This document shows positions 32,844-44,205 of a stretch of 64,000 bases of DNA, one piece after another. The notes under the pieces are model-generated. The model was not told the origin of the DNA. It did no database searches and saw only the letters and a list, made by a program, of their open reading frames with translations. The translations under genes were made by a program, and so were the position numbers. Numbering within the stretch: the stretch's first letter is position 1; each line of letters begins with the position of its first letter. The DNA lies in contig CM055113.1 in NCBI GenBank assembly GCA_029204225.1, forward strand, positions 2,192,081 to 2,256,080. The letters are read 5' to 3'. This DNA comes from Diphasiastrum complanatum (taxonomy: Eukaryota; Streptophyta; Lycopodiopsida; Lycopodiales; Lycopodiaceae).

Positions 32844-34411
32844 TTACTCTGAGGCCATCGGCTTATTTTGATCAAATGTCAAGGTAGGAAGGCAATCGTC
32901 CCATTTGGTTGCCACTGACGCCAACAGAGTTAGATCTTTTGCAAACATTGCCGATTGTTGCACTGTTGGATCCGGAGAGTGGACATACTCTCTCTGATAT
33001 GCCTGTAAGGCCCGATGGAAATCCACTGAAATATTCCAGCTGTAAGACTGGTGGATGATTGGCCAATTGGGCGTATGGATGGTGATTTTATCCATAGCCA
33101 ATCCCAAATCTTTCCATTTTTGTCTTCGTGGCATTGGCACGTAATAAGGATCTACCCGCAACTCGCAAGGGCTGGCGACGTAACTCCTAATTGATTCCGG
33201 AGTTCTCTCAAAAACCGTAATTCTCCATGCCGGCTGCTCTCCCAGTACAGGTATTTTGTCCAATTCTTTGCCGGCCTCGATCTCGGGGGTCTTAAATTTG
33301 AGAACCCATCCACCACGCGAGGACTCATGTGGATGCTGCTTTAAAAAGGTCTGGATCTGGTCCTTGACGCTGATGGGCCTTCTGAATAGGTGGCTTGTCC
33401 TTGATGAGGATGGACCCTCTTGTACTGCCGGTATAGTTGGCGGTTGATCTGCTAGATCTGGAGTTCCCCCCTGGTCCATGCTCGAATCAACCCCTGTATC
33501 CATCTGTACAGCTTCTTGACGCGAAGGGGAGAATTGCGGCATGACCGGGACGGGGATCTGTGGTCCGGCTTCCAACACTTGAGTGGCGGCTTTTTCATAG
33601 GCGTTGATGGTCTCTTTTGCCTTTGCCAACTCGGTTGAAGCTGCTCCTTTGAACCTATCAAAACGGCCTTGAAATCCCTGAAGGGCCACTTTGTATGTTT
33701 CCATTTTCTTGAACAAATATGCAATCTCCGTCGGTGTGACCGGATGATCGGGTATTTGTGTTTGCAGATATGCATCACGCTCAAGGGTGGTCGCATACAA
33801 TTCACCTTGAAGTCGTGTTTGTTAGGCCATTTGTAATTGCCCCTTCAGTAGCTGCACCTGTTGCTTGGCATCTTGCACTGCCTTGTCTACCTGATATTGT
33901 GCGGTTGTCAGGGCATTTTGCAGGGAGTTGATGTAGGTTTCCAAGCGATCAACTTGTTGCTGGGCCAATGTCTTTTCGCTTTCAGCCTTTTCTTCATGCT
34001 GCTTGGCCTTGTGATTGGGTGAGGCGTGCGTACCAGATGAGATTCCTATAGCTGCAAGTGCGGCCTCAATTTTGCGCACCTTGTCATTGGGTGAGGCCTG
34101 CGTGCCGGATGCTATACCTGTAGCTGCAAGGTTGGCCTCAGTGACGTGCACCTTGTGTGTGGCTCCCTGGAAAGTGATATAAAATTTAGATTTCTTTTCC
34201 TTCCATAACTGAAGGCAAGAGTGATAAATTCCATATTGATGCGACCAGAAAAGGCTCTCTCATGAATACCCATTGCAGTGAGCAGAGGCCCCGCAAGGGT
34301 CATCCACTGAGTGACCATGCTTGTGCTAGGAAGGATCATGATGTCCGTTGCAGATGAGACATCACGATAGATAGTATAGCGCGAAGACTGGGAAGTATTG
34401 GTAGAAGACAT
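32844..34411 (-). pseudogene. Unidentified retroelement ORF with coiled coil (about 520 codons, two breaks)
   Basis: Reading the minus strand from ATG at 34411 (MSSTNTSQSSRYTIYRDVSS): a frame change near 34130, a duplicated 22-residue motif (LAATGIASGTQASPNDK and LAAIGISSGTHASPNHK), a long heptad-like segment rich in Gln, Ala and Glu (33822-34000), one TAG near 33821, then 316 uninterrupted codons. Those run through more coiled coil, a Pro/Ser linker, and a C-terminal part with DFHRALQAYQREYVHSPDP and WDDCLPTLTF, ending MASE. It has no zinc knuckle, protease or RT motif. It lies 280 bp upstream of a polypurine tract and LTR, so it is the only coding content of this element as far as seen. A fragment recurs at 47843-48241. 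I do not recognise the family; a gag-like structural role is possible. Confidence 0.7.
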
Positions 34412-34869
34412 GATGATCAGAAAGGAAATATAAAACGCGTAAAAGTGTCTCAGAAAGCAGTGCACAAATTTTGGAAGGCTTTGGTCACAGTAAAAATTCG
34501 CAAGAGCTTCGGTAGCACAAGTGAGAAATGAATCGAATTCAGTCAACTTATAGGTGAATTTGGTGGGTCCATTACATTGAATAGTAGTTGGGCTGATCAG
34601 CTCTGAACAAAAATTTGCAAGCATGTACAGTACTGTAAAAATAGGCTATAAAAATCTCGGCGAAGGTTTCTAGGGATTTGACCTATCAGGCGAACGTTTT
34701 CCAAAGCTGGCAAAGGATGAACCTTTGCCTAGGAGAGTCCTTCGTCTAGGTACTGTCATAAATGTTTTTTTCCACAATCTGAAGCTATGGACAGACATGA
34801 TCAAGCAAGTCCACCATCTCCCTAATGGCTTGACAACATACAAATGCTGAAAATTCATGAACTTGAATC
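34412..34869. other. Leader-like sequence upstream of the coiled-coil ORF
   Basis: No gene. It should hold the 5' leader of the minus-strand element, but no primer binding site or LTR end was recognised before the neighbouring Copia LTR begins at 34870. Confidence 0.45.
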
Positions 34870-35582
34870 TGGCAAAAATGGTGAACTCCTCCAACTTTGT
34901 CGCAGCACAAACAAGACACAAAGGTCGAAAAGAACAATTTGCGACAGTCAACGTGTCTTTGACTCGAAGCATGAACGATTCACGAATCATTCGCGTATCA
35001 TTCGCAAATCTAAACACACCTCTAGGACCGCAAACCGCAAAATGGACGCAAAACAAAAACTACGAAAAGAAACGAAAAGAATGAAAGCAAACAAAGAGAA
35101 ATCTTTCGCGCTGCCAGCTGGAAGCTCAACGGGCTTCACGCCCAACTGTAAGGCCAGTGTTGACAAAAAAAAAATGCTAACTAACTAGTTGATTAGCGTT
35201 AACTAGTCTTGTGATTCTACATTTAGCTATCTTGTAAACTCCACATAGTGGAGGTATAAACGATCCTCTCTAGATCATAACAAGAGATGAGAATTTGACA
35301 GAGATCTGTAAGAAACAGAGAGAGACGTAGCGAATAGAGTAAGAAAGTAGAAATACCATAGCTGTGCATGAAAGTCTGCCAACGAGCAGAACACAGCGAA
35401 AGAGCAGAGAGTCAATCTGTCAACGAGCGAGACACTGACGATCTCGCTCTAAAACCAAATTGATAATATAGTCGTTCTATTTTCATGTATCTCTTTGTAT
35501 GAAAAGAAAATTCAAAGATAGAAAATTGTTCGCGAATAAGAAGAAGAAGACGAACATGAAACAGTCTCTCGCTTTCGCGACA
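34870..35582 (+). repeat. Copia 5' LTR, 713 bp
   Basis: Starts TGGCAAAAATGGTGAAC (3' LTR: TGTCAGAAATGGTGAAC) and ends CGCTTTCGCGACA before the primer binding site. A TATA box (GGTATAAACG) lies at 35253-35262 and matches GGTATAAACG in the 3' LTR near 39957. Its middle part (ACTAGTTGATTAGCGTTAAC) also recurs as a scrap near 58325. Confidence 0.93.
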
Positions 35583-35594
35583 TGGTATCAGAGC
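35583..35594 (+). other. Copia primer binding site
   Basis: A perfect TGGTATCAGAGC directly after the LTR, complementary to the 3' end of initiator Met tRNA in the usual plant Copia manner. Confidence 0.96.
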
Positions 35595-35647
35595 CGACAG
35601 GTTGTCACTACTGATATCCCAGCAGTGATTCTTCTAGACAACACAAT

Positions 35648-38600
35648 ATGGCTACTACAATCCAGACCAGAGTAGCAATCAATCTCGGTGGCGCAAACTA
35701 CAGAATCTGAAAATTCAAAATCAAAACGCTTCTGAAGGGCGAAGGAATCTGGTCGGTGATCGAGCTCTCAGAGGTATAGCCTCCAGAGGGAGACCTGAGG
35801 AGAGCTGAATGGATCAGAAATGATGAGTGCGCAGTGGTGATCATCGTTTCATCCATAAATGAAGATCTACTCATGCAGATTGAAGACTACGAAAGCAGCC
35901 ATGTAGCATGGGAAAGATTAAAACAGAAGTATGAAGTGAGGACTACAGCTTCAGTCATGCACCTTCACAATCAACTACAATCAATACGGTGGGATGGCAA
36001 CCAGTTGGATCAGCACGTTGAGAAGATCATAACGATCTTCGCTCAACTCGCTGCATCAGGACAGGAGCACCAGGTCCCAGCACCATGGCAGCTGATGTAC
36101 TTCATGAAATCTCTACCGACGTCCTATCAGCCACTGAGAATGCTCATACTGAGTCTACCAGATATGACATTCAAGCGGTCAGTCTTGTCACTGAAGAGAG
36201 ACTGATGAGAGACGAAGGAGAGGGAAGCAGTGATCAAGAGAAAGCTCTCTTCACGAAAGAAAAGAAGAAGAACAAAAACAAGCCAAGATTTGAGAAGATG
36301 AAGTCCTCGAATCAACAATCTTCTTCTTGCGATAACTATCACAAACCAGGCCATACGGCCAACAAATGCTAGTTCAATCCAGCAATACCTTGCATGCACT
36401 GTAAGAAGAAAGGACATTCTACATACGATTGCAGATTTAATCCAAAAAGAAAGAACAAAGATGAAAAGGCAAACGTTGCAGAGTCATCAAAGGATGTTGA
36501 AAGAGGTGACGAAGCTTTCACGATACTCGACGAAGCTTCGACAAGCTACTCTGAACACGACTACGATGTAGTCATCGATTCAGGAGCAACATCTCACATA
36601 ACCTACAACAAGAAGATCTTGATCAACTTTCGTGAACTCAAAATTGACAGAGAAGTGATTCTAGGTGATGGAAGCAGACACGATGTCAAAGGCATCGGCT
36701 CTCTACAGGTACGAACACTATCAGACCAAGCAGAGCTGCCAGGAGCACTTTATGTGCCCTCCCTCATAGAGGATCTGCTATCTGTCTCCAAGATGGCAGA
36801 TCTAGGCATTCAAGTTATGTTCGACGGCAACACTTGTCGTATGATCGAGAAGACGACAAACAAGTTGCTGACGGTTGGATGCAGAGAAGGTAACCTCTAC
36901 CAGGCCAAAATAATCAGCAACTCTGATAGCATATTAAATGCTTCATAAAACGAAGATCAGCTCTGGCATAGGAGAATTTATCATCTGAACATGCGAAGCC
37001 TGTATGACATGAGAAGAAAGAACTTTGTTCACACATGAGGGAAGAAGAGCCAAAGAAGTTCTTGAGCAGGTCCACTCTGATGTCTATGGACTGATGAAAA
37101 TAGATTCACTCTCAGGTTCGAGATATTTTCTAATGTTCATAGATGATTACAATCGAATGACCACGATCTACTACTTCAAGAAGAAATCTGAAGTGTTTGA
37201 TTCTTTCAAGAAGTTCATGGCATTTGCAGAGCGACACACCTCGAAAAAGATATAGATCCTTAGATTTGACAATGGAGGTGAATACAAAAGCACAGAATTC
37301 TCAAGATTCTGCGAAGAATAGGGGATCGAACACTAGTTCATTCCTACATACACACCAGAATACAATGGTGTGCCATAAAGAAAAAGCAGAATGCTAGTTG
37401 AAGAAGCCAGATGCATGATGGCACAAGCTCAATTGCCAGGTCAATTCTGGGCCGAGGCAATAGCTACAGTTGTACACCTACAGAACAGATCTACAACGAC
37501 AGCGCTAAAAAACAAAACACCATACGAAATGTGGACAGGCAGAAAGCCTGATCTGTCATACATACAAGTGTTTGGATGTGCAACATACAAGCACATTCCA
37601 AAGGAAAAGAGGAACAAGCTCGATGACAAATCCGAGCAAACAATCATGGTCGGCTACTCGAACGGAACACATGTGTACAGACTCTACGATCCAACCACGA
37701 AGAAGGTTGTTTCGAACAGAGATGTGAAGTTCGACGAGTCCACATTTCCTGGACTGAAAGATGAAAGAGGCCATGAGATCTTCACACTACTGCCCATTCA
37801 AGAGGGAGATCAAGGACAGACATCAAATTAGAATGCAAAGCCCTAGACTCTAGAGCAGCAGAAAACAGAGGATCGACCCCACGGACAAGAAATGTTCGAA
37901 CAGCGATGAAACGAACCTCGAAGGTCAACGAGACAAAGAAGACTTCCAGACTGCTACTCTGACAATCTTCAATGGAGCGAAGACACGTAGTTCGAGTACT
38001 GTAGCTTCACAGAAGAGCCAGCAACATACCAAGAAGCTATTCAGAGTCCAGAGGGAGAATTCTGGAAGCGAGCAATGTCAGAGGAGATCGAGTCGATGAG
38101 GCAAAACGAGGCATGGACATTAGAGCCATTTCCAAAAAATAGAAAAGTAGTCGACTGCAAGTGGGTGTACAAGAAAAAGCTGAAATCAGATGGCACTATT
38201 GGCCACTACAAAGCAAGGCTTGTCGCAAAGGGCTACATGCAGAGATATGGTGTTGACGATTTCGACACGTATTTGCCCATGGTCAAGATGACAAGCATAA
38301 GGCTACTCCTTGCATACGCCACACAACACAATCTGGAAATTCACCAGATTGACGTGAAAATAGCCTTTCTCCACGGAGATCTAGAGGAGGAAATTTTCAT
38401 GAAGCAACCTGAAGGCTATGAAGACCCGGACAACAGACAATATGTCTGTCGATTGCAGAGATGCATCTACGGTCTAAAACAGGCATCACGAGCCTAGTAC
38501 AAAAAGCTTGATGGTCTTCTGAAGTCTCTAGACTTAAATCCTACTCAACGAGACTGTAATGTCTAGATCAAAAGAGTAGGAAAGGATTTTGTGATACTGA

Positions 38601-39580
38601 CCATTTTTGTAGATGATTCGCTGATGATAAGAAATTTCTTGATGCTGATCAAAGACACGAAGAGTCAAATTTCTAAAAGCTACTAAATCACAGATCTTGG
38701 AGAAACAACAAAATGCCTAGGGCTGGAGATCAGAAGAGATCGAACAAAGGGCAAAATTTACTTGAGTCAGCCAGAATACGTCAGAAAAGTGCTGAAGCAG
38801 TACCACATGATGGACTGCAAGGAGAAAGCCACACCAATGATAGCTGGAGCCAAGCTCACAAAATAGGATTGCCCAAAGACAAAAGAGGAGGAACAGAAGA
38901 TGGCAGGTATACCCTACCAGAACTTAATCGGTAGTCTGATGTACTTGACAGTTTGTACCAGACCAAATCTGGTCTTCTCTATTTACGCATTGAGCCAATT
39001 CTGTTTCAATCCTGGTCTAGCACATTGGCAAATGGCCAAACGAATCCTACAATATATGAAGGGTACCTAGAATATTGGATTAACCTACAGAGCTAGAAAC
39101 GAAGAGAAGAGATTCGAGTTGCATCACTACAGTGATGCGAGTTGGGCGAGCTGCAAAGATGACAACAAGTCCATTACTGGAAGATGTACAATAGCGTGCG
39201 GAGCTGCAATTAGCTGGATATGCAAAAAGAAAACCTTGGTAGCTCAATCCTCTTGCGAAGTGAGTATGTCACAGCCTCAAAGGTGGCGAATGAGGTAGTG
39301 TGGCTACAGATGATGTTGGAGGCAATCGGGATACCACAAGAGGGGCCAAGCACGATGATGATGGACTCTCAAAGTGTCATCTATCCGTCCCAGGATCTTG
39401 TCTTCCATTCAAAGATGAAGCACATTCTTCTGAAGTACCATCACATTCAAGATTTGATCTCGAAAGGAGAGCTCCAGTTCATAAAATCAGAAAGTATGAT
39501 TGCAGATCTCCTCACGAAACCGCTCGAGAAGCCACTCTTTGCCAAGCAAAGAAAGGCAATTGGATTAAACAAACAAAGCT
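35648..39580 (+). pseudogene. Copia gag-pol, multiply interrupted
   Basis: ATG at 35648 (MATTIQTRVAINLGG), 54 bases past the primer site. Stops are seen early (a TGA where W is expected in NYRI*KFK). Domains in order: gag capsid to 36200; two knuckles CDNYHKPGHTANKC and CMHCKKKGHSTYDC (36330-36440); protease VVIDSGATSHIT (36570); GAG-pre-integrase LWHRRIYHLN (36960); integrase FIDDYNR, LRFDNGGEY and NGVP*RKSR, with a stop at the catalytic Glu position; FGCATYKHIP; RT from 38070 with YKARLVAKGY, FLHGDLEEEIF, YGLKQASRA and the box FVDDSLM (38610); RNase H with HYSDASWA (39125), MMDSQSV and ADLLTKPLEKP. At least ten stops or frame changes make it inactive. Confidence 0.95.
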
Positions 39581-39598
39581 GCAAGGCTCAAGAGGGAG
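39581..39598 (+). other. Copia polypurine tract
   Basis: GCAAGGCTCAAGAGGGAG directly before the 3' LTR start TGTCAG. Confidence 0.85.
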
Positions 39599-40027
39599 TG
39601 TCAGAAATGGTGAACTCCTGCAACTTTGTCGCAGCAAGAACAAGACACGAAGGTCAAACGAGAACAATTTGCGACAATCATTGTGTCTTTGACTCGAAGC
39701 ACGAACGATTCACGAATCGTAAACACACCTCCAAGACCGCATACCGCAAAATGGACGCAAAACGAAAACTATGAAAAGAAACGAAAAGAACGATTGCAAA
39801 CGAAGAGAAATCTTTCGCGTTGCCAGCTGGCAGTTCAACGGGCTTCATGCCCAGCTGAAACGAATAGCAACAACAGAGACTAACTAACTAGTTGATTAGC
39901 GTTAACTAGTCTTGTAATTCTACGTTTAGCTATCTTGTAAACTCCACATAGTGGAGGTATAAACGATCCTCTTTGGATCATAACAAGTTATGAGAATTTG
40001 ACAGAGATCTATAAGAAATAGAGAGAG
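39599..40027 (+). repeat. Copia 3' LTR, truncated
   Basis: Collinear with the first part of 34870-35582, with scattered differences and deletions (for example the segment around 35000-35020 is missing here). It breaks off after AAATAGAGAGAG into unrelated DNA. Confidence 0.92.
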
Positions 40028-40189
40028 TTCCTTTGTAAGACCTACAAATAAATGATTGGTTGATTGCTTGTTGTTCAAAGTTGGAGATCACTATGTGATA
40101 GCGATTTTGCTGCCCATTATGTCATCATGCTCATTGATAGTTTATACTATGTATAGTTGTCACAAAAGCCATATACTTCCAAGTACAAT

Positions 40190-41127
40190 GGCTTACCTAA
40201 TTAGTGACAAACATTTAACCTCCAACATGGCGGATTTCAAGGAGAAAGATACACATATGTTAATGGCTTACAACAACAACAACGAAGACTGTGATAGCTA
40301 GTACCTGGACAACGGCGCTACCCAAAACATGACCTCTTGAAAGGAATGGTTTACCGAGTATACAACTTACAACAGAAATCAGTTCATCTACCTCAGAGAT
40401 TCTAGCACCATACGCGTGGAAGGCAAAGGAGCAGTGAAGATCACCTTCAACAACAATCTATCTATTTGTGTTCCTAACGTCCTTCATATTCTTCATCAAC
40501 GAACCTGTTATCAGTCTCTAAGATAACTGATGAGGGCTACACTATTACTTTCTCATCTGAGTAGTGTACAATACTCGAGGAAGATACTACTCTGACTACA
40601 TGCACTAGAGTCAAAAAAAAAATTACGTACTCTCTAATTCAGTTGCATTAGCTAGTACCTCTAATGAAAATGTAAATGACAGTGTCATACTGTGGCATAG
40701 TCGATTTGGACATGTGAATACAAGATCACTTTCTTATATGTGTTGTAATAATTTAGTTGATGGATTGAATTTCCATTCTTCATTGGATAGGAAATCTTTC
40801 TTTTGTGAATCATGCATCTATGGAAAGCACTCTAGAAGCAAGTTTCCAAAATGACATTCCATCAAAACAAAGCATGTATTGGATCTTGTATATAGCAATC
40901 TTTGTGGTCCAATGCCAATTCCATCCTTAGGAGATGCAATCTATTTTATCACTTTCATAGATGATTATTCTAGATGGTCTACAGTCATGTTCATTAAGCA
41001 CAAATCTGAAGCCTTTGAATGCTTCAATAGATTCAAGGCCATGACTGAGACACAAATGTCTACAAAAGTGAAAGCACTCCGAACTGATGGTGGCGACGAA
41101 TACATCTCTAACTAGATGTCTGACTAT
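40190..41127 (+). pseudogene. Copia protease to integrase relic
   Basis: YLDNGATQNMTS near 40305 is a protease motif with Asp-Ser changed to Asp-Asn, followed by a stop. LWHSRFGHVNTRSL at 40690 is GAG-pre-integrase. FFCESCIYGKHSRSKF is the zinc finger. FIDDYSRWST and LRTDGGDEYIS (41080) are the first two integrase Asp motifs. The gene is cut at 41127 by an array of Ty3 LTRs, and a second copy of the same family resumes at 42844, overlapping this one by about 40 codons. Confidence 0.9.
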
Positions 41128-41944
41128 TGTAGGGTCGAAGATCTCGCGTAGTAGTAGCACTCCCACCTGTCAACAAGGGTTAGAACGCTGGATAGGTGCC
41201 TAACTATGTAAAGATGCAACTTTCAGATACTTCTCTACTTCCTCCCTTAACTCTACTCACACTAACACTACCCACCATTAACTCTACACCACTAACTAAC
41301 ACTCCACATGTTTTTAGAGAGAATATGAAGAGAAGAGTAGAAGAAATAGAGGGGAGAAGAGAGATAGGGAGTGAGGGTGGAGGTTAGCTTAAATGCTCCT
41401 TATGCTTGCTAATGGAGAAACATTCACTATCACAACCAAAAACTTGTAAACTAGAAGCAAATAGAAAGTACAACCAAAAGCATTAGCAAGTAGTGAATAG
41501 CAAATGAGGATGTTTCTCTCCAAAGTTTGGTAAAGTTTCCTCCTTCTCAATAAGCATGGAAATAGAGTACAAATGGTGCCTTTTCATAAATGGGAGAAGG
41601 CCCTTGACCCAAAATCCTATTGGCTAATATTCACAATGATCCTATCCATTCACCTTGGACCCAACTTGATCCAAGAGTCCATAAAAAGTACATTAGAATT
41701 CACAAGATTCATGTGAGTCCAAAAGTGGACCCAACTCTAAAAAAGTAAACTCTAAGTTTTAAAATGACTTTGGGCCTCAAGTTTTATTTTGATTACAAAG
41801 GGCCCAAGTCTATTATTTCTATTTACAATTAGCTCGTGTGCTCATTGGGCCATGGACTTATACACGCAGGAAGCCATGCCCTTGCAACACATTTATTATT
41901 AAATTTATTCGTTTGCTCACGTTGTGTTGGGAATACCCCCAACA
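41128..41944 (-). repeat. Ty3-type solo LTR, array member A (817 bp)
   Basis: Plus-strand start TGTAGGGTC, end CCCCCAACA. Same family as the LTR at 13099-13939. Confidence 0.95.
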
Positions 41945-41948
41945 CCAC

Positions 41949-42738
41949 TGTAGGGTCGAAGATCTCGTGTAGTAGTAGCCCTCCCGCCTGTCAACAAGGG
42001 TTAGAACGCTGGATAGGTGTCTAACTATGTAAAGATGCAACTTTTAGATACTTCTCTACTCCCTCCCTTAACTCTACTCACGACTAACACTACCCACCAT
42101 TAACTCTACACCACTAACGAGAGAATGTGAAAAGAAGAGTAGAAGAGATAGAGGGGAGAAGAGAGAAAGGGAGTGAGGGTGGAGGTTAGCTCAAATGCTC
42201 CTTATGCTTGCTAATGGAGAAACATTCACTATCGCAACCAAAAACATGTGAACTAGAAGCAAATAGAAAGTACAACCAAAAGCATTAGCAAGTAATAGCA
42301 AATGAGGATGCTTCTTTCCAAAGTTTGGTAGAGTTTCCTCCTTCTCAATAAGCATGAAATTAGAGTACAAATTGTGTCTTTTTATAAATGGGAAAGGCCC
42401 TTGCCCCAAAATCCTATTGGGTAACATTCACAATAATCCTATCCATTCATCTTAGACCCAACTTGATCCAAGTCCATAAAAAGTACATTAGAATTCACAA
42501 ATTTCATGTGAGTCCAAAAGTGGACCCAACTCTAAAAAAGTAAACTCTAAGTTTTAAAATGACTTTGGGCCTCAAGTTTTATTTTAATTACAAAGGGCCC
42601 AAGTCTATTATTTCTATTTACAATTAGCTCGCATGCTCATTGGGCCATGGACTTATACACGCAGGAAGCCATGCCCTTGCAACACTTTATTATTAAATTT
42701 ATCTGTTTGCTCACGTTGTGTTGGGAATACCCCCAACA
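41949..42738 (-). repeat. Ty3-type solo LTR, array member B (790 bp)
   Basis: TGTAGGGTC to CCCCCAACA. Separated from A by the four bases CCAC, which on the minus strand are GTGG, the same four bases that follow this LTR at the genuine primer binding site (13095-13098). Confidence 0.95.
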
Positions 42739-42742
42739 CCAC

Positions 42743-42843
42743 TGTAGGGTCGAAGATCTCGTGTAGTAGTAGCCCTCCCGCCTGTCAACAAGGGTTAGAA
42801 CACTGGATAGGTGTCTGACTATGTAAAGATGCAACTTTTAGAT
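42743..42843 (-). repeat. Ty3-type LTR, array member C (truncated to about 100 bp)
   Basis: Begins TGTAGGGTC after another CCAC linker and stops at GATGCAACTTTTAGAT, where Copia integrase resumes. Confidence 0.92.
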
Positions 42844-43410
42844 CAGAAGCCTTTGAATGCTTCAAGAAATTCAAGGCCATGGCTGAAACCCAAACATCTA
42901 CAAAGGTGAAAGCACTCCGAACAGATGGTGGCAGCGAATACATCTCCAACGAGATGTCAGACTATCTAGTTGAATATGACATTCGAAGACAATTTGCAAC
43001 TCCCTACACGCCTCAGCAGAACGGGATTGTCAAAAGGAAGAATTGAATGTTTTTCAATTCAGCCAAATCAATGCTACACCAATCGCACTTACCTACAAAA
43101 TTCTAGGCAAAAGCTATTGGCACCGCTTGTTATGTTCAGAATAGATCCAGCACCAAAGCCGTCAACAACAAAACTCGAGCAGATCTGGACAACTTCAAGA
43201 AGGAACACCCTCGCAAACAGTCAATCTATTGTTCGAAGATCATCAAGAACTCAAACAGTTTTTGAGAGGTACACACCTCAATCACTCTGGACTTCATCAG
43301 AAGAACCAGAGACCATGGCTGAAGCTATTAATTCCAAGGATGTTGTGAAGTGGCAAGAAGCACTGGAAAGCGAGTACAACTCACTTTTGATGAACCAGAC
43401 TTGGACATTG
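42844..43410 (+). pseudogene. Copia integrase to RT start
   Basis: FECFKKFKAMAETQ and LRTDGGSEYISNE are the second integrase Asp region. The Glu motif reads QQNGIVKRKN with Lys for Glu and a stop soon after. After frame changes, AINSKDVVKWQEALESEY and LLMNQTWTL are the start of RT, broken by the solo LTR at 43411 and continuing at 44206. Confidence 0.9.
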
Positions 43411-44205
43411 TGACAAAATTTCTAGAATTCACACGTGTGGGAATGATTCACAAGTATGATTGATCTTATTAAGCTTTATGATTAGCACAATAACCTGATT
43501 CTAGATTGAATAGCAAGATCTAGTACAGAATTTATGGCTTAACCACAATCTAGCATGCTAAGAATCAGATAATGATTGCTTTGAATTACAAATGAGCACA
43601 AGTACAAGAATTTAGTGTATGAGCATTAGCCTCAACACGAGTTAGAGAGAGAAAGAGAGAGAGATATATTCAAGCAGATATGGTATAGATCCAAAATGGC
43701 ATGGAATAGCTACAAAGCTTTGGTTCTTCATCAAAGATTATGAGAATAGCTACACATATTTATGGAGTTTAAGGTAGCTCGAGGTAGAACCACATCCATC
43801 CACCTTTCAATCACATCTAAAGTGGAAACTAGAGTCTAAGTGACATTTGTCACATCTCATGCATGTATCTCTACCTACTTTTACCAAGTGTCCTATTTCT
43901 AACTAGAATTGTACAAATCATCATGCATGTGTCCATTTCACTTTGTGCATGCCTTGCATGTCACTATGGATCACTTACAATAAATGCATGTGATATGCTA
44001 CGAGTTTCTACAAGCATATTAATGCTATTTCTAAGTCTACAATTTATATGCAAGTTGTGTTCTACCAACTAGATATGAAATATCCATATAGCTCAAGTTC
44101 TATCTAGGCCAAATTTGGCATTTACATTTATGAAACAACATACTTGCATAGTAAAAAGTTTGTAGCAAGCCTAAAGTCAAGATAGATTATTTTTCAATTT
44201 CAACA
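43411..44205 (+). repeat. Solo LTR, 795 bp, with 5 bp target-site duplication
   Basis: Begins TGACAAAATTTC and ends TTTCAACA. It is flanked on both sides by CATTG (43406-43410 and 44206-44210). It interrupts the RT codons between NQTWT and the following conserved block. Strand is unassigned by content; TG...CA is symmetrical. No internal domain remains. Confidence 0.9.

Larger units (their letters stand above)
34870..40027 (+). mobile_element. Nearly full-length Ty1/Copia element with two LTRs
   Basis: The order is complete: 5' LTR 34870-35582, primer binding site 35583, gag-pol 35648-39580, polypurine tract 39581-39598, 3' LTR 39599-40027 (truncated, 429 of about 713 bp). The LTRs differ at many positions and by indels, so insertion is old. 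The 3' LTR end is lost, so no TSD can be checked. Confidence 0.95.

Noticed and set aside
34670-35188. Open stretches of 75-128 codons on both strands
   Set aside because: They lie in the Copia LTR and its flank; composition follows the LTR sequence.
41836-42834. Repeated 60-65 codon ORFs on both strands
   Set aside because: They are inside the tandem LTRs and recur because the LTR recurs.
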